DNA of 64,000 bases from Streptomyces nymphaeiformis. Its GTDB lineage: Bacteria; Actinomycetota; Actinomycetes; Streptomycetales; Streptomycetaceae. Of the stretch, positions 1 to 8,348 are shown one piece after another. The DNA lies in the NCBI RefSeq assembly GCF_014203895.1, contig NZ_JACHJY010000003.1, positions 248,001-312,000 on the forward strand. Reading direction: 5' to 3'. Every line of letters starts with the position of its first letter. The first letter of the stretch is position 1. The notes under the pieces are model-generated. The model was not told the DNA's origin. It made no database searches and saw only the letters and a program-made list of their open reading frames with translations. The position numbers and the translations under genes are program-made.

Positions 1-641
1 CCGGCGGGGACCGCTGGCGCTGGGAGAGCCGCATCTTCGGCGGAGCGTACGACGCGGCCCCGGCGGACACCCGCCCGGTGTACGGCGCCCTCGACTTCCG
101 CCGCCGCCCCTTCGGTGCCGCTCCCCGCTTCGGCTCCGCCCATCTGCGGCTCACGGCGGCCGCCGCGGAACGCGCGAGCTTCTGCTACCCGGACAGCTTC
201 CTGGAGCCCGAGGACTTCGGCGTCGCGTCCCGGATGCGGCTGATCGCCCTCGCCGAGGCCGACGACCATGACCCGCTCGACGACTACATCGAGGCGCAGG
301 TCCACGGCCCCGTCGTGATCGGGCGGGACGTGGAGGCACTGGTTCTGGACCCGAGCCACCGGGGTACGGAGGTGGAGGAGGCGGCGCGGCGGCTGCCGTG
401 TCCCGTGGAGTGGCACGGGGGTTTCCGCGTCTCCGTCGACGAGCTGCGGCGGTACCCCGACTTCCGGGGGCCGGAGTACGTGGAGCTCGCGGCCCGGATC
501 GCCGTCGACTGGGCGCTCGACCCGCGGATCGTGCAGGAGGCGGCGGCGTCGGGGCGGTACGACCAGCAGGACGTGAAGAAGGTCTGGCACTACCTGGCAC
601 GGTTCGGGGCGCCGACGAGCTTCGGGAAGCCGACGAGCTGA
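1..641 (+). CDS. DUF3626 domain protein, 3' part
   Basis: The reading frame is already open at base 3 and runs to the TGA ending at 641, so the 5' part lies outside the window. The GTG at 78 is internal: residues upstream of it (GDRWRWESRIFGGAYDAAP) are colinear with DUF3626 proteins, as is the following ALDFRRRPFGAAPRFGSAHL stretch. DUF3626 has no established biochemical role. The C-terminus is hydrophilic, with no membrane segment or recognisable catalytic motif. The 174-bp gap to the next gene contains the operator-like palindromes at 744-765. Family assignment is from remembered sequence similarity. Confidence 0.8.
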   Translation, partial: GGDRWRWESRIFGGAYDAAPADTRPVYGALDFRRRPFGAAPRFGSAHLRLTAAAAERASFCYPDSFLEPEDFGVASRMRLIALAEADDHDPLDDYIEAQVHGPVVIGRDVEALVLDPSHRGTEVEEAARRLPCPVEWHGGFRVSVDELRRYPDFRGPEYVELAARIAVDWALDPRIVQEAAASGRYDQQDVKKVWHYLARFGAPTSFGKPTS

Positions 642-743
642 CGGCGGAGCGGGAGCCGGGTGCCGTGAGCCGGGGTTCGCCGCCCCCCGGTTCCGGACCC
701 CGCCGGCTGAGCCGTACGCCACAACGTCAACCGATGCATTGGC

Positions 744-765
744 GTATCGGATACATCTCTGTATC
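744..765. promoter_or_regulatory. Overlapping palindromes, probable TetR operator
   Basis: Two inverted repeats share bases: GTATC-G-GATAC (744-754) and GATACA-TCTC-TGTATC (750-765). They lie 50-70 bp upstream of the aldolase start, where a repressor would block its promoter. ATACA/TGTAT half-sites are typical of TetR-family operators, and a TetR gene lies just past the aldolase. The link to that regulator is inferred. Confidence 0.5.
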
Positions 766-815
766 TTTTGGCGCGCCGTGCACCACCCCCGCGTCACGCT
801 CACCGAGGAGCCGCC

Positions 816-1622
816 ATGAGCACCGTGCCTCCCGCGATCGCCGCCGCCGTCGGGCCCCTGCCCGACGGAGCGGTCATCCCGCTGCCGCCCACCTTCGAGT
901 CCGTCGAGGAGGAGCGCGCGTACCGCAAGGAGCAGCTCGCCGCCGGGTTCCGGATCTTCGGGAGGTTCGGCTTCTCCGAGGGCGTCGCCGGGCACATCAC
1001 GGTCCGCGACCCCGGCGACCCGAACGCCTTCTGGGTCAACCCGTTCGGCATGAGCTTCACCCAGATCAAGGCCTCGGACCTGATCCTGGTCGACCACGAG
1101 GGGAACGTCCTCGAAGGGCGCCGGCCGGTGAACCGGGCCGCGTTCGTCATCCACTCCCGGGTCCACGCCGCCCGCCCCGACGCGGTCGCCGCCGCGCACT
1201 CGCACTCCCTGCACGGCAAGGCCTTCTCCAGCCTCGGCATCCCGCTCGACCCGATCACCCAGGACGCCTGCGCGTTCTTCGAGGACCACGGGATCTACGA
1301 CGACTACCGGGGCGTCGTGAACGAGACCGAGGAGGGCGAGCGGGTCGCGAAGGCCCTCGGCGACCACAAGGCGGTCATCCTCAAGAACCACGGGCTGCTG
1401 ACCGTCGGCCACTCGGTCGCCGAGGCCGTGTGGTGGTTCGTCACCATGGAGCGCTCCTGCCAGGCGCAGCTCCTCGCGATGGCGGCGGGCACCCCGCAGC
1501 TCATCGACCGCGAGACGGCCCTGCTCACCCGGGGGCAGATCGGCGGGCACCTGGCCGGCTGGTTCCAGGCGCGCCCGCTGTGGGATCAGATCACCGCGTC
1601 CGACCCCGACCTGTTCGACTGA
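816..1622 (+). CDS. Class II aldolase/adducin family protein
   Basis: Predicted soluble, metal-dependent protein of the class II aldolase/adducin (AraD/FucA) family, 268 aa; the substrate cannot be told from sequence. The family's zinc-binding histidines are represented by AAAHSHSLHGKAF and by LKNHGLLTVG further on. The start ATG follows GAGGAG at a good distance (GAGGAGCCGCCATG); an upstream in-frame start at 768 lacks a ribosome-binding site. The gene is convergent with a TetR regulator, and the two 3' ends overlap by 37 bp. Palindromes at 744-765 suggest repression. Confidence 0.88.
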   Translation: MSTVPPAIAAAVGPLPDGAVIPLPPTFESVEEERAYRKEQLAAGFRIFGRFGFSEGVAGHITVRDPGDPNAFWVNPFGMSFTQIKASDLILVDHEGNVLEGRRPVNRAAFVIHSRVHAARPDAVAAAHSHSLHGKAFSSLGIPLDPITQDACAFFEDHGIYDDYRGVVNETEEGERVAKALGDHKAVILKNHGLLTVGHSVAEAVWWFVTMERSCQAQLLAMAAGTPQLIDRETALLTRGQIGGHLAGWFQARPLWDQITASDPDLFD

Positions 1623-2248
1623 CCCTCGGGGCCCGGGCCGGGGAGCTCGCGGGTCGTCGCCTCCAGGAGCGGCACGAGGAACTGCCGTTCCAGGGTGCCG
1701 GGCGGGAGCTCGGCCGGCTCCACGTAGCTCTGCGCGAGACCGCCCTCGCGCAGGGCGATGAGGAGGCGGGCGAACCGGTCGGCCTCCACGGTCAGTTCGC
1801 GCCCGGCCCGGCGCAGTACGAGGGTGAGGCCGCGGGCGATCTCGGCCCGCAGCCGCTCGTCGTGGCGGGCGAGCACCCAGGCGGCCTGCGGGTCGCGGAT
1901 GGCGTGCAGGGTGAACTCGGTGGTGACGAGGTACCACGCGCGCTCGTCCGGTTCGACGCGGGCGGCGAGCTCCGCGAGCCGGGTCAGGGTGTACTCGTCG
2001 GGGGTCAGCGCGTCGATGGACTCGGCGAGGCGCCGTACGGTCCGCTCGCTGTGCTCGTCGAAGAGGGCGAGGAAGAGCTCTTCCTTGCTCGCGAAGTTCG
2101 AGTAGTACGCGCCCCGGGTGTAGCCGGCGGCCTCGCAGATCTGCTCGATCGTCGTCGCGTGGAAGCCGTGCTCGGCGAAGGTCTCCAGGGCGGCCTTCAG
2201 GAGCGCCGCGCGGGTGCGGGGCCGCCGCCTGGTGACACCTTTCGGCAC
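1586..2248 (-). CDS. TetR family transcriptional regulator
   Basis: A 220-aa DNA-binding regulator. The N-terminal helix-turn-helix reads TRAALLKAALETFAEHGFHA..TIEQICEAAGYTRGAYYSNFASKEELF, the classical TetR pattern; the C-terminal ligand-binding half is not assignable. I chose the GTG at 2248 because GAGGAG precedes it by nine bases; the frame stays open for another 420 bp upstream, but that stretch is the minisatellite and is not TetR-like. It is convergent with, and overlaps, the class II aldolase gene, and is the obvious candidate for binding the palindromes at 744-765. Confidence 0.85.
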   Translation of the reverse strand: MPKGVTRRRPRTRAALLKAALETFAEHGFHATTIEQICEAAGYTRGAYYSNFASKEELFLALFDEHSERTVRRLAESIDALTPDEYTLTRLAELAARVEPDERAWYLVTTEFTLHAIRDPQAAWVLARHDERLRAEIARGLTLVLRRAGRELTVEADRFARLLIALREGGLAQSYVEPAELPPGTLERQFLVPLLEATTRELPGPGPEGQSNRSGSDAVI

Positions 2249-2344
2249 GGGTGCGTCCTCCTCGATCGGGCCGCTCGCGCGGCGGACGCCCACCTTACCG
2301 GCGTCGCCTTCACGTGCGGCGACGAGTCCTGACGGCTCCGCCCC

Positions 2345-2552
2345 GGCGGCGGCCGGCATCGGTGCCCCCTTACCCGGCGGCGACCGGTGCCGGCGTCCCC
2401 TTGCCCGGCGGCGACCGGCATCGACGTCTCCCTCCCGGACGGCGGCCAGCGCAGACGCCTCCCTCCCCGGACGGCGACCGGCATCGACACCTCCCTCCCG
2501 GACGGTGACCAGCGCAGACGTCTCCTTCCCCGGACTGCGACCGGCACCGACG
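2345..2552. repeat. Minisatellite with 63-bp period (alternating 31/32-bp units)
   Basis: Within the 349-bp gap between the TetR start and the FHA-ABC gene. The word GCGACCGGCATCGAC starts at 2411 and 2474, and a variant (GCGACCGGCACCGAC) at 2537, each 63 bp apart; half-units reading GGCGGCCAGCGCAGACG or GGTGACCAGCGCAGACG lie in between. Every unit carries CTCCCTCCCCGGAC or a near copy. More degenerate units extend left to about 2345. Because 63 is a multiple of three, long open frames run through it in several phases; none resembles a protein. Confidence 0.8.
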
Positions 2553-2585
2553 GCTTCATCCCGGGCGGCCGTCGGCAGCGGCGGA

Positions 2586-2591
2586 TAAAAT
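2586..2591 (+). promoter_or_regulatory. -10 box (TAAAAT), leaderless start of the FHA-ABC gene
   Basis: TAAAAT ends six bases before the ATG at 2598 and there is no Shine-Dalgarno sequence, the usual layout of a leaderless Streptomyces promoter. It lies just after the minisatellite. Confidence 0.5.
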
Positions 2592-2597
2592 TCACGC

Positions 2598-5219
2598 ATG
2601 GCAGAGCGGCCCGTCGTGCCCGCGGCGCCCGATCTTGTCCTCGAGATCGACGGGGACGCGACGCTCATGAACCCGAGCCGCGTCTATCGCATCGGGCGCG
2701 ACCCCACCAGCGACATCGTGCTCGCGGACGCCCGGGCGTCCTGGCACCACGCGGTGCTCAGCGCCGCCGGCGGCCACTGGACCCTGGCGGACGAGGGCAG
2801 TACGAACGGCACGTTCGCGGACGGCCTGCGGGTCGCCCCCGTGCGGGAGGTCGGTCCCGGGACGGTCGTACGGTTCGGGCATCCGGCCGACGGACCACGC
2901 GCGGTGCTCTCGACGGGCGCCCCGGCCCGGGACGCGGGCCCGCGCGACGTACCGAGACGACCGGTCGCACCGGAACCGCCCCCCGTCGTACGGGAGCCGG
3001 GCGACCCTCCTCTTCTGCCACCCCCGCCTCCCCCGGAGGCCGTACGGGAAGTGGCGCCCGAGGCCCCGCCCTCCCCGGCAGTCGTGGAGGGGTTCCCGGC
3101 CGAGGCGCAGCCGCTCCCCCTGCCGGAGCCGCCGGCCGTCGGCTTCCGGCCGGAGCCCGCCCCGGAGCCCGCCCCCGGGCCGGGGCCCAAGATGCTCCGG
3201 CCACCCTCCGTCTCGTATCCCGCCGCGACCGGGACCTTCCGGCAGCCCACGTCCGTGCGGCCGCTGCCGGCCCACAGCATCCGGATCGGGCGCGCGCCCG
3301 ACAACGACGTCGTCGTCGCCGACCTGGTCGTCTCCCGGCGGCACGCCGAGCTCCGCGCCCATCCCGACGGCACGTACTGGATCCACGACCTCGGCAGTCA
3401 CAACGGCACCTTCCTCAACGGCGCCCCCGTCGTGGACGCGCGCGTGACACCCGAGGACATCGTCGGCATCGGCAGGTGCGCGTTCTGTCTGATCGGCGGG
3501 CAGCTCGTCGAGTTCACCGACACCGGCGAGGTCTCGCTGGACGTGCGGTCGCTCGCGGTGACCGTCGACCGCGGGCGCCGTACGCTGCTCGACGAGGTGT
3601 CGTTCCCGGTGGGCCAGAAGTGCCTGCTCGCGGTCGTCGGGCCGTCCGGCGCCGGGAAGTCGACGCTCCTGGGCGCGCTCACGGGCCAGCGCCCGGCGGA
3701 CCGGGGCACGGTGCTCTACGACGGCCGTGACCTCTACAAGGACTACGCCGAGCTGCGTCAGCGCATCGGGCTCGTCCCGCAGGACGACATCCTGCACCTC
3801 CAGCTCACCGTCCGCCGGGCCCTCGGATACGCGGCCGAACTGCGCTTCCCCGAGGACACCGTCGCGGCCGAACGGCGGGCCCGGGTCGACGAGGTGATCC
3901 GGGAACTCGGACTCGTGGAGCGCGCCGAGCAGCCGATCCACAGCCTCTCCGGCGGTCAGCGCAAGCGGGTGAGCGTCGCCCTCGAACTGCTCACCAAGCC
4001 CTCCCTGCTCTTCCTGGACGAGCCGACCTCCGGGCTCGACCCGGGCATGGACCGCTCCGTGATGCACATGCTGCGCGGGCTCGCGGACGACGGCCGCACG
4101 GTCGTCGTGGTCACGCACAGCGTGCTCAGCCTCGACGTCTGCGACCGGCTGCTCGTGCTCGCGCCGGGCGGCCGGGTCGCGTACTACGGGCCGCCCGCCG
4201 ACTCGCTCGGCTTCTTCGGCTTCACGCAGTGGCCGGAGGCCTTCGAGGCCTTCGAGAACGACCGGGACCGCGACTGGGCCGGGCAGTACCGGTCCTCCCT
4301 CTTCCACCGCCGGTACATCGCGGAGGCGACGGTCCGCCCCGACGTCCCCGTACCCGCCTCCCCGGCCGGGGTCGGGGAAGCGGAGCCGGCTCCGCCGCCG
4401 AAGGCGCAGAGCTGGGGCTCCCAGCTGCGGACGCTCGTACGGCGGTACGCGGCGGCGCTCTCCGCCGACCGGACCTTCCTCGCCATCATGATCGCGCTGC
4501 CGTTCGTGATGGGCGCGATGGCCCGGGCGCTCTCCGAGGGCAGCCTCAACCCCGAGTCGACGATGAACGTGCTGCTCATCCTCTGCGTGGGCGGCGTCCT
4601 CACGGGCGCGGCGAACGCCGTGCGCGAACTGGTCAAGGAGCGCACGATCTACCGGCGCGAGAGAGCCGTCGGCCTCTCGCGTTCCGCCTATCTCGCCTCC
4701 AAGGTGGTGGTCCTCGGTTCGATCACCGTCGTGCAGGCCGTGGTGCTGACCCTGGTGGCCCTGATCGGCGTACCGCTGAACGTGCCCGGCGGCAAGGGCG
4801 TCCTGATGCCGCCGCTCGTGGAGATCACCCTCGCGGTCGCGCTGCTCGCGTTCACGGCGATGATGCTCGGCCTGCTGGTCTCGGCCCTCGTCCGCAAGGA
4901 GGAGGTGACGATGCCGCTGCTCGTCCTCCTCGCGATCGTGCAGGTGGTGTTCTGCGGGGCGCTGCTCAAGGTGCGCGGCACGCCCGTCCTGGAGCAGCTG
5001 GCCTGGCTGGTGCCCTCGCGGTGGGCGTTCGCTGCGATGGGTGCGACGATCGACATCGGGAAGATCGCGCCGGGCGAGAAGACCGCCGACCCGCTGATGC
5101 GGCACACGGCGGAGGCCTGGCTGTTCGACATGGGCATGATGGTGGTGCTCTGTCTCGTCCTCGGCCTGGTCGTGGCGCGGCTGCTGCGCCGCCACGAGCC
5201 GGTCGTCATGCGGAGGTAG
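2598..5219 (+). CDS. Double-FHA ABC transporter (Rv1747-like ATPase-permease fusion)
   Basis: Membrane exporter half of 873 aa with phosphothreonine-reading domains. Order: FHA1 (about 25-105; R34, S48, H51, N70), Pro/Glu-rich linker (110-215), FHA2 (225-300; R232, S246, H249, N269), ABC ATPase (312-540; Walker A 348-356 GPSGAGKST, signature LSGGQ 450-454, Walker B LLFLDE 470-475, H-loop H507), then an ABC-2 type permease with about six membrane segments (625-870). The architecture matches mycobacterial Rv1747, whose FHA domains are recognised after phosphorylation by a Ser/Thr kinase. It is followed 30 bp later by an SH3-like protein and a kinase, presumably an operon. The substrate is unknown. 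Confidence 0.92.
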   Translation: MAERPVVPAAPDLVLEIDGDATLMNPSRVYRIGRDPTSDIVLADARASWHHAVLSAAGGHWTLADEGSTNGTFADGLRVAPVREVGPGTVVRFGHPADGPRAVLSTGAPARDAGPRDVPRRPVAPEPPPVVREPGDPPLLPPPPPPEAVREVAPEAPPSPAVVEGFPAEAQPLPLPEPPAVGFRPEPAPEPAPGPGPKMLRPPSVSYPAATGTFRQPTSVRPLPAHSIRIGRAPDNDVVVADLVVSRRHAELRAHPDGTYWIHDLGSHNGTFLNGAPVVDARVTPEDIVGIGRCAFCLIGGQLVEFTDTGEVSLDVRSLAVTVDRGRRTLLDEVSFPVGQKCLLAVVGPSGAGKSTLLGALTGQRPADRGTVLYDGRDLYKDYAELRQRIGLVPQDDILHLQLTVRRALGYAAELRFPEDTVAAERRARVDEVIRELGLVERAEQPIHSLSGGQRKRVSVALELLTKPSLLFLDEPTSGLDPGMDRSVMHMLRGLADDGRTVVVVTHSVLSLDVCDRLLVLAPGGRVAYYGPPADSLGFFGFTQWPEAFEAFENDRDRDWAGQYRSSLFHRRYIAEATVRPDVPVPASPAGVGEAEPAPPPKAQSWGSQLRTLVRRYAAALSADRTFLAIMIALPFVMGAMARALSEGSLNPESTMNVLLILCVGGVLTGAANAVRELVKERTIYRRERAVGLSRSAYLASKVVVLGSITVVQAVVLTLVALIGVPLNVPGGKGVLMPPLVEITLAVALLAFTAMMLGLLVSALVRKEEVTMPLLVLLAIVQVVFCGALLKVRGTPVLEQLAWLVPSRWAFAAMGATIDIGKIAPGEKTADPLMRHTAEAWLFDMGMMVVLCLVLGLVVARLLRRHEPVVMRR

Positions 5220-5249
5220 CCCCATGGCCCCCGTGCCGGAGGTGAGCGC

Positions 5250-5927
5250 GTGAGCGTCCCCGTACCCGAGTACGACGTGCCGGACTTCCGGCCCACCCAT
5301 GTGGTGCCGCGCTCCGGGCTCTCCGCCTGGGAGGCGCCCGATCCGGGGCTGCCCACGGCGCCGCTCGACGCCTTCCTGCCGGTGTGCCTCGTGGAGCGGT
5401 CCGGCGACTGGGGGCGGGTGCTGTGCTCCAACGGCTGGACCGCGTGGGTGGACGCGCGCCTCCTCGTGAGCGTGCCCGACGACCCTCCGGCGGCGGGCCG
5501 GCCGCTCACCAGGACCGCCGATCCCCGGCCGCTCGTCACCCGCGCCGAGGACGCGCTCGGCCGCTACCGGCGGGCGGCGGAGGAGCTGGGCGCGGGCCGT
5601 CTCGACGGCGAGGGCTTCCGGCTGCGGACCCGCGGCCTGCGGGTCGGCGTGGTCGTCGACGGCGAGTCGGTGTGGCTGTACGACGCGGAGCACGAGCGCT
5701 GGGTGTACTGCGACGGCATCGGGCTCAGTACGTACGCGGCCTCGGCGGCGCCCGCTCCCGCGCAGGCGCCCGACGACGCCGTCGAGGACGCCCGCGAGCG
5801 GGCCGGAGCGCCGTCGCCGGGATACGAGCCGACGCAGGTCGTGCCCCAGGTAGACCCGGCGGTGGCGGCGGGGCCGCCGCCCACCCAGGTCGTGGGGCCG
5901 AACGGACCGGCGGGTGAGGGCCGATGA
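5250..5927 (+). CDS. SH3-like protein with three T-x-V-V motifs
   Basis: A 225-aa cytosolic protein of unknown function. Residues about 24-75 (LSAWEAPDP..VCLVERSGDWGRVLCSNGWTAWVDARLL) look like a bacterial SH3 fold; residues 90-170 form a second compact region, and the rest is Pro/Ala-rich. PT[HQ]VV occurs three times, with threonines at 16, 195 and 212. FHA domains read phosphothreonine with preference at +3, and Val at +3 fits, so these may be phospho-docking sites for the upstream transporter (inference). Start GTG follows GGAGG; a nine-codon ORF (5224-5253) overlaps it. It overlaps the downstream kinase start by 4 bp. Confidence 0.8.
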   Translation: MSVPVPEYDVPDFRPTHVVPRSGLSAWEAPDPGLPTAPLDAFLPVCLVERSGDWGRVLCSNGWTAWVDARLLVSVPDDPPAAGRPLTRTADPRPLVTRAEDALGRYRRAAEELGAGRLDGEGFRLRTRGLRVGVVVDGESVWLYDAEHERWVYCDGIGLSTYAASAAPAPAQAPDDAVEDARERAGAPSPGYEPTQVVPQVDPAVAAGPPPTQVVGPNGPAGEGR

Positions 5928-6904
5928 CCGGGGACCCGGAGATCCCGGCGGGGCGGCCCTCGGGGCTGGTCGGCAAGGAGATCGCGGGCTACCGCGTGGA
6001 GGGCGAGATCGGGCGCGGCGGCATGGCGGTCGTGTACCGGGCCCTCGACCTGCGCCTCGACCGGACGGTGGCGTTGAAGCTGCTCGCCCCCGAACTGGCC
6101 CGCAACGACACCTTCCGCAAGCGCTTCGCGCACGAGTCGCGGGTCGCCGCCTCGATCGACCACCCGCACATCGTGCCGGTCTTCGAGGCGGGCGAGACGG
6201 AGGGCGTGCTGTACATCGCCATGCGGTACGTGGCGGGGCAGGACCTGGTGGCCCTGCTCGACCGCGAGGGGCCGCTGCCGCCCGTGAAGGCGGGCCGGAT
6301 CGCGGTGCAGGTGGCCTCGGCGCTCGACGCGGCGCACGCGCACGACCTGGTGCACCGGGACGTGAAGCCGGGCAACATCCTGGTCGCCGAGGGCACCGAC
6401 GGCGACCACCCGGAGCACGTCTACCTGACCGACTTCGGGCTGACGAAGAAGTCGCTGTCCCTCACGGGTTTCACGACGGTGGGCGAGTTCGTCGGGACGC
6501 TCGACTACGTGGCGCCCGAGCAGATCTCCGGCAAGCCGGTGGACGGCCGGTGCGACGTCTACAGCCTGGCGTGCGTGGTCTTCGAGACCCTGACGGGGGC
6601 GCCGCCGTTCCGCCGCGAGACCGACTGGGCGGTGCTGTGGGCGCAGCAGTACGATCCGCCGCCGCCGCTCTCCGAGGTGCGGCCGGGGCTGCCGTCGGCG
6701 GCGAACGCGGTGTTCGCCAGGGCGCTGGCGAAGACGCCCGAGGAGCGGTACGGGACGTGCCTGGAGTTCGTCGCCGAGCTGCGTGCCGTCCTGACGGGCG
6801 CGGGCGGCGGCGGCCCGGTGGTGGTGCCGCCGGAGCCGGACCGGCTCGGCGCGCCGCCCGCTCCGCCGGCGTGGGCGCGGCCGGTGTTCAGGGACCTGGA
6901 CTAG
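5924..6904 (+). CDS. Soluble Ser/Thr protein kinase (PknB-like)
   Basis: Hanks-type kinase of 326 aa, kinase domain only, with no membrane segment or PASTA repeats. Visible: glycine loop GEIGRGGMAVVYRA (27-40), ATP lysine K52, catalytic loop HRDVKPGN (144-151), DFG D170, activation-loop threonines T184/T185 in TGFTTVGEFVGT, and APE at 197-199. Its ATG overlaps the stop of the SH3-like gene (ATGA), so the two are translationally coupled. The natural inference is that it phosphorylates that protein and/or the FHA transporter, as PknF does for Rv1747. The 3' end overlaps the convergent streptophobe gene by 17 bp. Confidence 0.93.
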   Translation: MTGDPEIPAGRPSGLVGKEIAGYRVEGEIGRGGMAVVYRALDLRLDRTVALKLLAPELARNDTFRKRFAHESRVAASIDHPHIVPVFEAGETEGVLYIAMRYVAGQDLVALLDREGPLPPVKAGRIAVQVASALDAAHAHDLVHRDVKPGNILVAEGTDGDHPEHVYLTDFGLTKKSLSLTGFTTVGEFVGTLDYVAPEQISGKPVDGRCDVYSLACVVFETLTGAPPFRRETDWAVLWAQQYDPPPPLSEVRPGLPSAANAVFARALAKTPEERYGTCLEFVAELRAVLTGAGGGGPVVVPPEPDRLGAPPAPPAWARPVFRDLD

Positions 6905-8222
6905 GGCCTGTCCGGTCGACCTCGCCCTTGCGGTGGACCCGGGAGGCGAGGAGGCCGCCGAGGAATCCGAGGGCCAGGCCCCACAGGAGTGCGAAGCCGG
7001 CCGTCTTCCAGACGTCCGGGCGGAGGATCACCTCGCCGCCGAGCGAGGCGAGGTCGCCGATGCCGATGACCGAGAGGCCGAAGCGGGCCTCGACCAGGGT
7101 GAGCGGTGCGGCCACCAGCATGGTGAGCGCGAAGGCGATGCCCAGGTGCAGGGAGTGCTGCCAGAGCGTGATCCGGGCCGGGGAGCGGACGGCCGCCACG
7201 AAGGCGGCGCCGAGCACCAGGACGGCGGCGACGGGCAGCAGCCACCACGCGCGCGCGTCCTGGGCGGCGAGCGAGGACAGGTCGACGGTCGAGAGGTCCG
7301 GGCTGTCGCCCTTGCTCCGCAGGACGGTGTCGAGGATCTCCGGCATGGGCAGGCCGAAGGGGCCTTCCGCCTTGCCCTGCCAGGAGCCGCCGATGCCGAC
7401 GCCCAACGCGAGCCAGGTGATGTTGGGGAGGCCCAGGAGGAGGACGGCGAGGGTCTCCGCGACATGGCCCTTGGTCGCCGCGACGACGATCCCGATGACC
7501 AGGCCGACGACGACGTACGCGAGGAGCAGCAGGAGCATCGCGAAGGCGGCGGGCCGGACGGGTTCCTGGTAGCGGAGGAGCCGGGACGGCAGCGGGGTCC
7601 TGCGGGAGACGAGGAGGGCGATGACGAGCACGCCGAGGATCCACAGCAGCCCGTAGAAGAGGGTGGGGCCGAGGTCGGTGCGGAAGCCGACGGTCGGGTT
7701 CACGGCGTCCAGGAGCTGGCCGAAGAGGTCCATGAGGGAGTCCTCGGCGTTGCCGCCGCCGATGGTGATCGGGAAGTCGTGGCGGGCGAGGGCCGAGAGG
7801 CCCGCGAGGGCGGCCAGCCAGAGCACGACGACGCTCGCCGCGCGGAGCAGGAGTTCGCGGGCGCTGGTCACCGCGTGGTGGCGCAGGGGGCGCAGGAAGC
7901 AGAAACCGGTGACCAGTGCGCCCACCAGGGTGACGGTGAGCGGCATGGCGGTCAGTTCGGCCTGGGTGCCGGCGAGGGCGCCCGCGTCGCCGGAGAGTTC
8001 CACCTGGCCGCCCGAGGCCATGACGACGACCGCGGCGAGGACGGACGCGAAGCCGCTGGGCAGGTCGGCGGCGCCCGCGGCCCAGAGGCCCAGCCCGGCG
8101 AAGACGCCCATCGCGACGAACCCGGCGACCACGGCGGCCAGGGCCTGGAGGACGACGCGGGCGTAGAGCCCGGTCGGGGTCGCGGGTGTCCGCGCGGGGG
8201 CGGGGAGCCGACTGCTCGTCAC
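6888..8222 (-). CDS. Streptophobe family integral membrane protein
   Basis: A 444-aa polytopic membrane protein with about ten hydrophobic segments from residue 20 to the end, matching the Streptomyces-restricted streptophobe family, whose function is unknown. A loop near the middle (PITIGGGNAEDSLMDLFGQLLDAVNP) is the most conserved-looking soluble part. Start GTG at 8222 is chosen because TAGCGT lies seven bases upstream, a leaderless arrangement; GTG at 8231 is an alternative. It is divergent from the DUF6777 gene and its 3' end overlaps the kinase gene. Confidence 0.82.
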   Translation of the reverse strand: MTSSRLPAPARTPATPTGLYARVVLQALAAVVAGFVAMGVFAGLGLWAAGAADLPSGFASVLAAVVVMASGGQVELSGDAGALAGTQAELTAMPLTVTLVGALVTGFCFLRPLRHHAVTSARELLLRAASVVVLWLAALAGLSALARHDFPITIGGGNAEDSLMDLFGQLLDAVNPTVGFRTDLGPTLFYGLLWILGVLVIALLVSRRTPLPSRLLRYQEPVRPAAFAMLLLLLAYVVVGLVIGIVVAATKGHVAETLAVLLLGLPNITWLALGVGIGGSWQGKAEGPFGLPMPEILDTVLRSKGDSPDLSTVDLSSLAAQDARAWWLLPVAAVLVLGAAFVAAVRSPARITLWQHSLHLGIAFALTMLVAAPLTLVEARFGLSVIGIGDLASLGGEVILRPDVWKTAGFALLWGLALGFLGGLLASRVHRKGEVDRTGPSPGP

Positions 8223-8229
8223 GCTGCCC

Positions 8230-8235
8230 ACGCTA
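8230..8235 (-). promoter_or_regulatory. -10 box (TAGCGT), leaderless start of the streptophobe gene
   Basis: On the minus strand TAGCGT is followed by seven bases and the GTG at 8222, with no Shine-Dalgarno sequence. Confidence 0.45.
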
Positions 8236-8348
8236 GTACCGGGGCGGGGTGCCCGCTTGCGGGCGGCTCGGGCTTCCGCGTGCTTCCGCTTGCGGGTGGG
8301 CACCGTTCGGCGCACACAATGGGCGCGGAACGGAAGAAAGGGAAAAAC

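Noticed and set aside
2345..2552. Repeats considered as a CRISPR array
   Set aside because: Units are contiguous, imperfect and without unique spacers, and no cas genes are nearby.
5224..5253. Nine-codon ORF overlapping the start of the SH3-like gene
   Set aside because: It could couple translation, but there is no ribosome-binding site of its own and such short frames are common.
2592..5693. Minus-strand open frame of 1033 codons opposite the FHA-ABC gene
   Set aside because: The plus strand encodes a complete, motif-rich ABC transporter; the antisense frame is low-complexity and has no recognisable domain.
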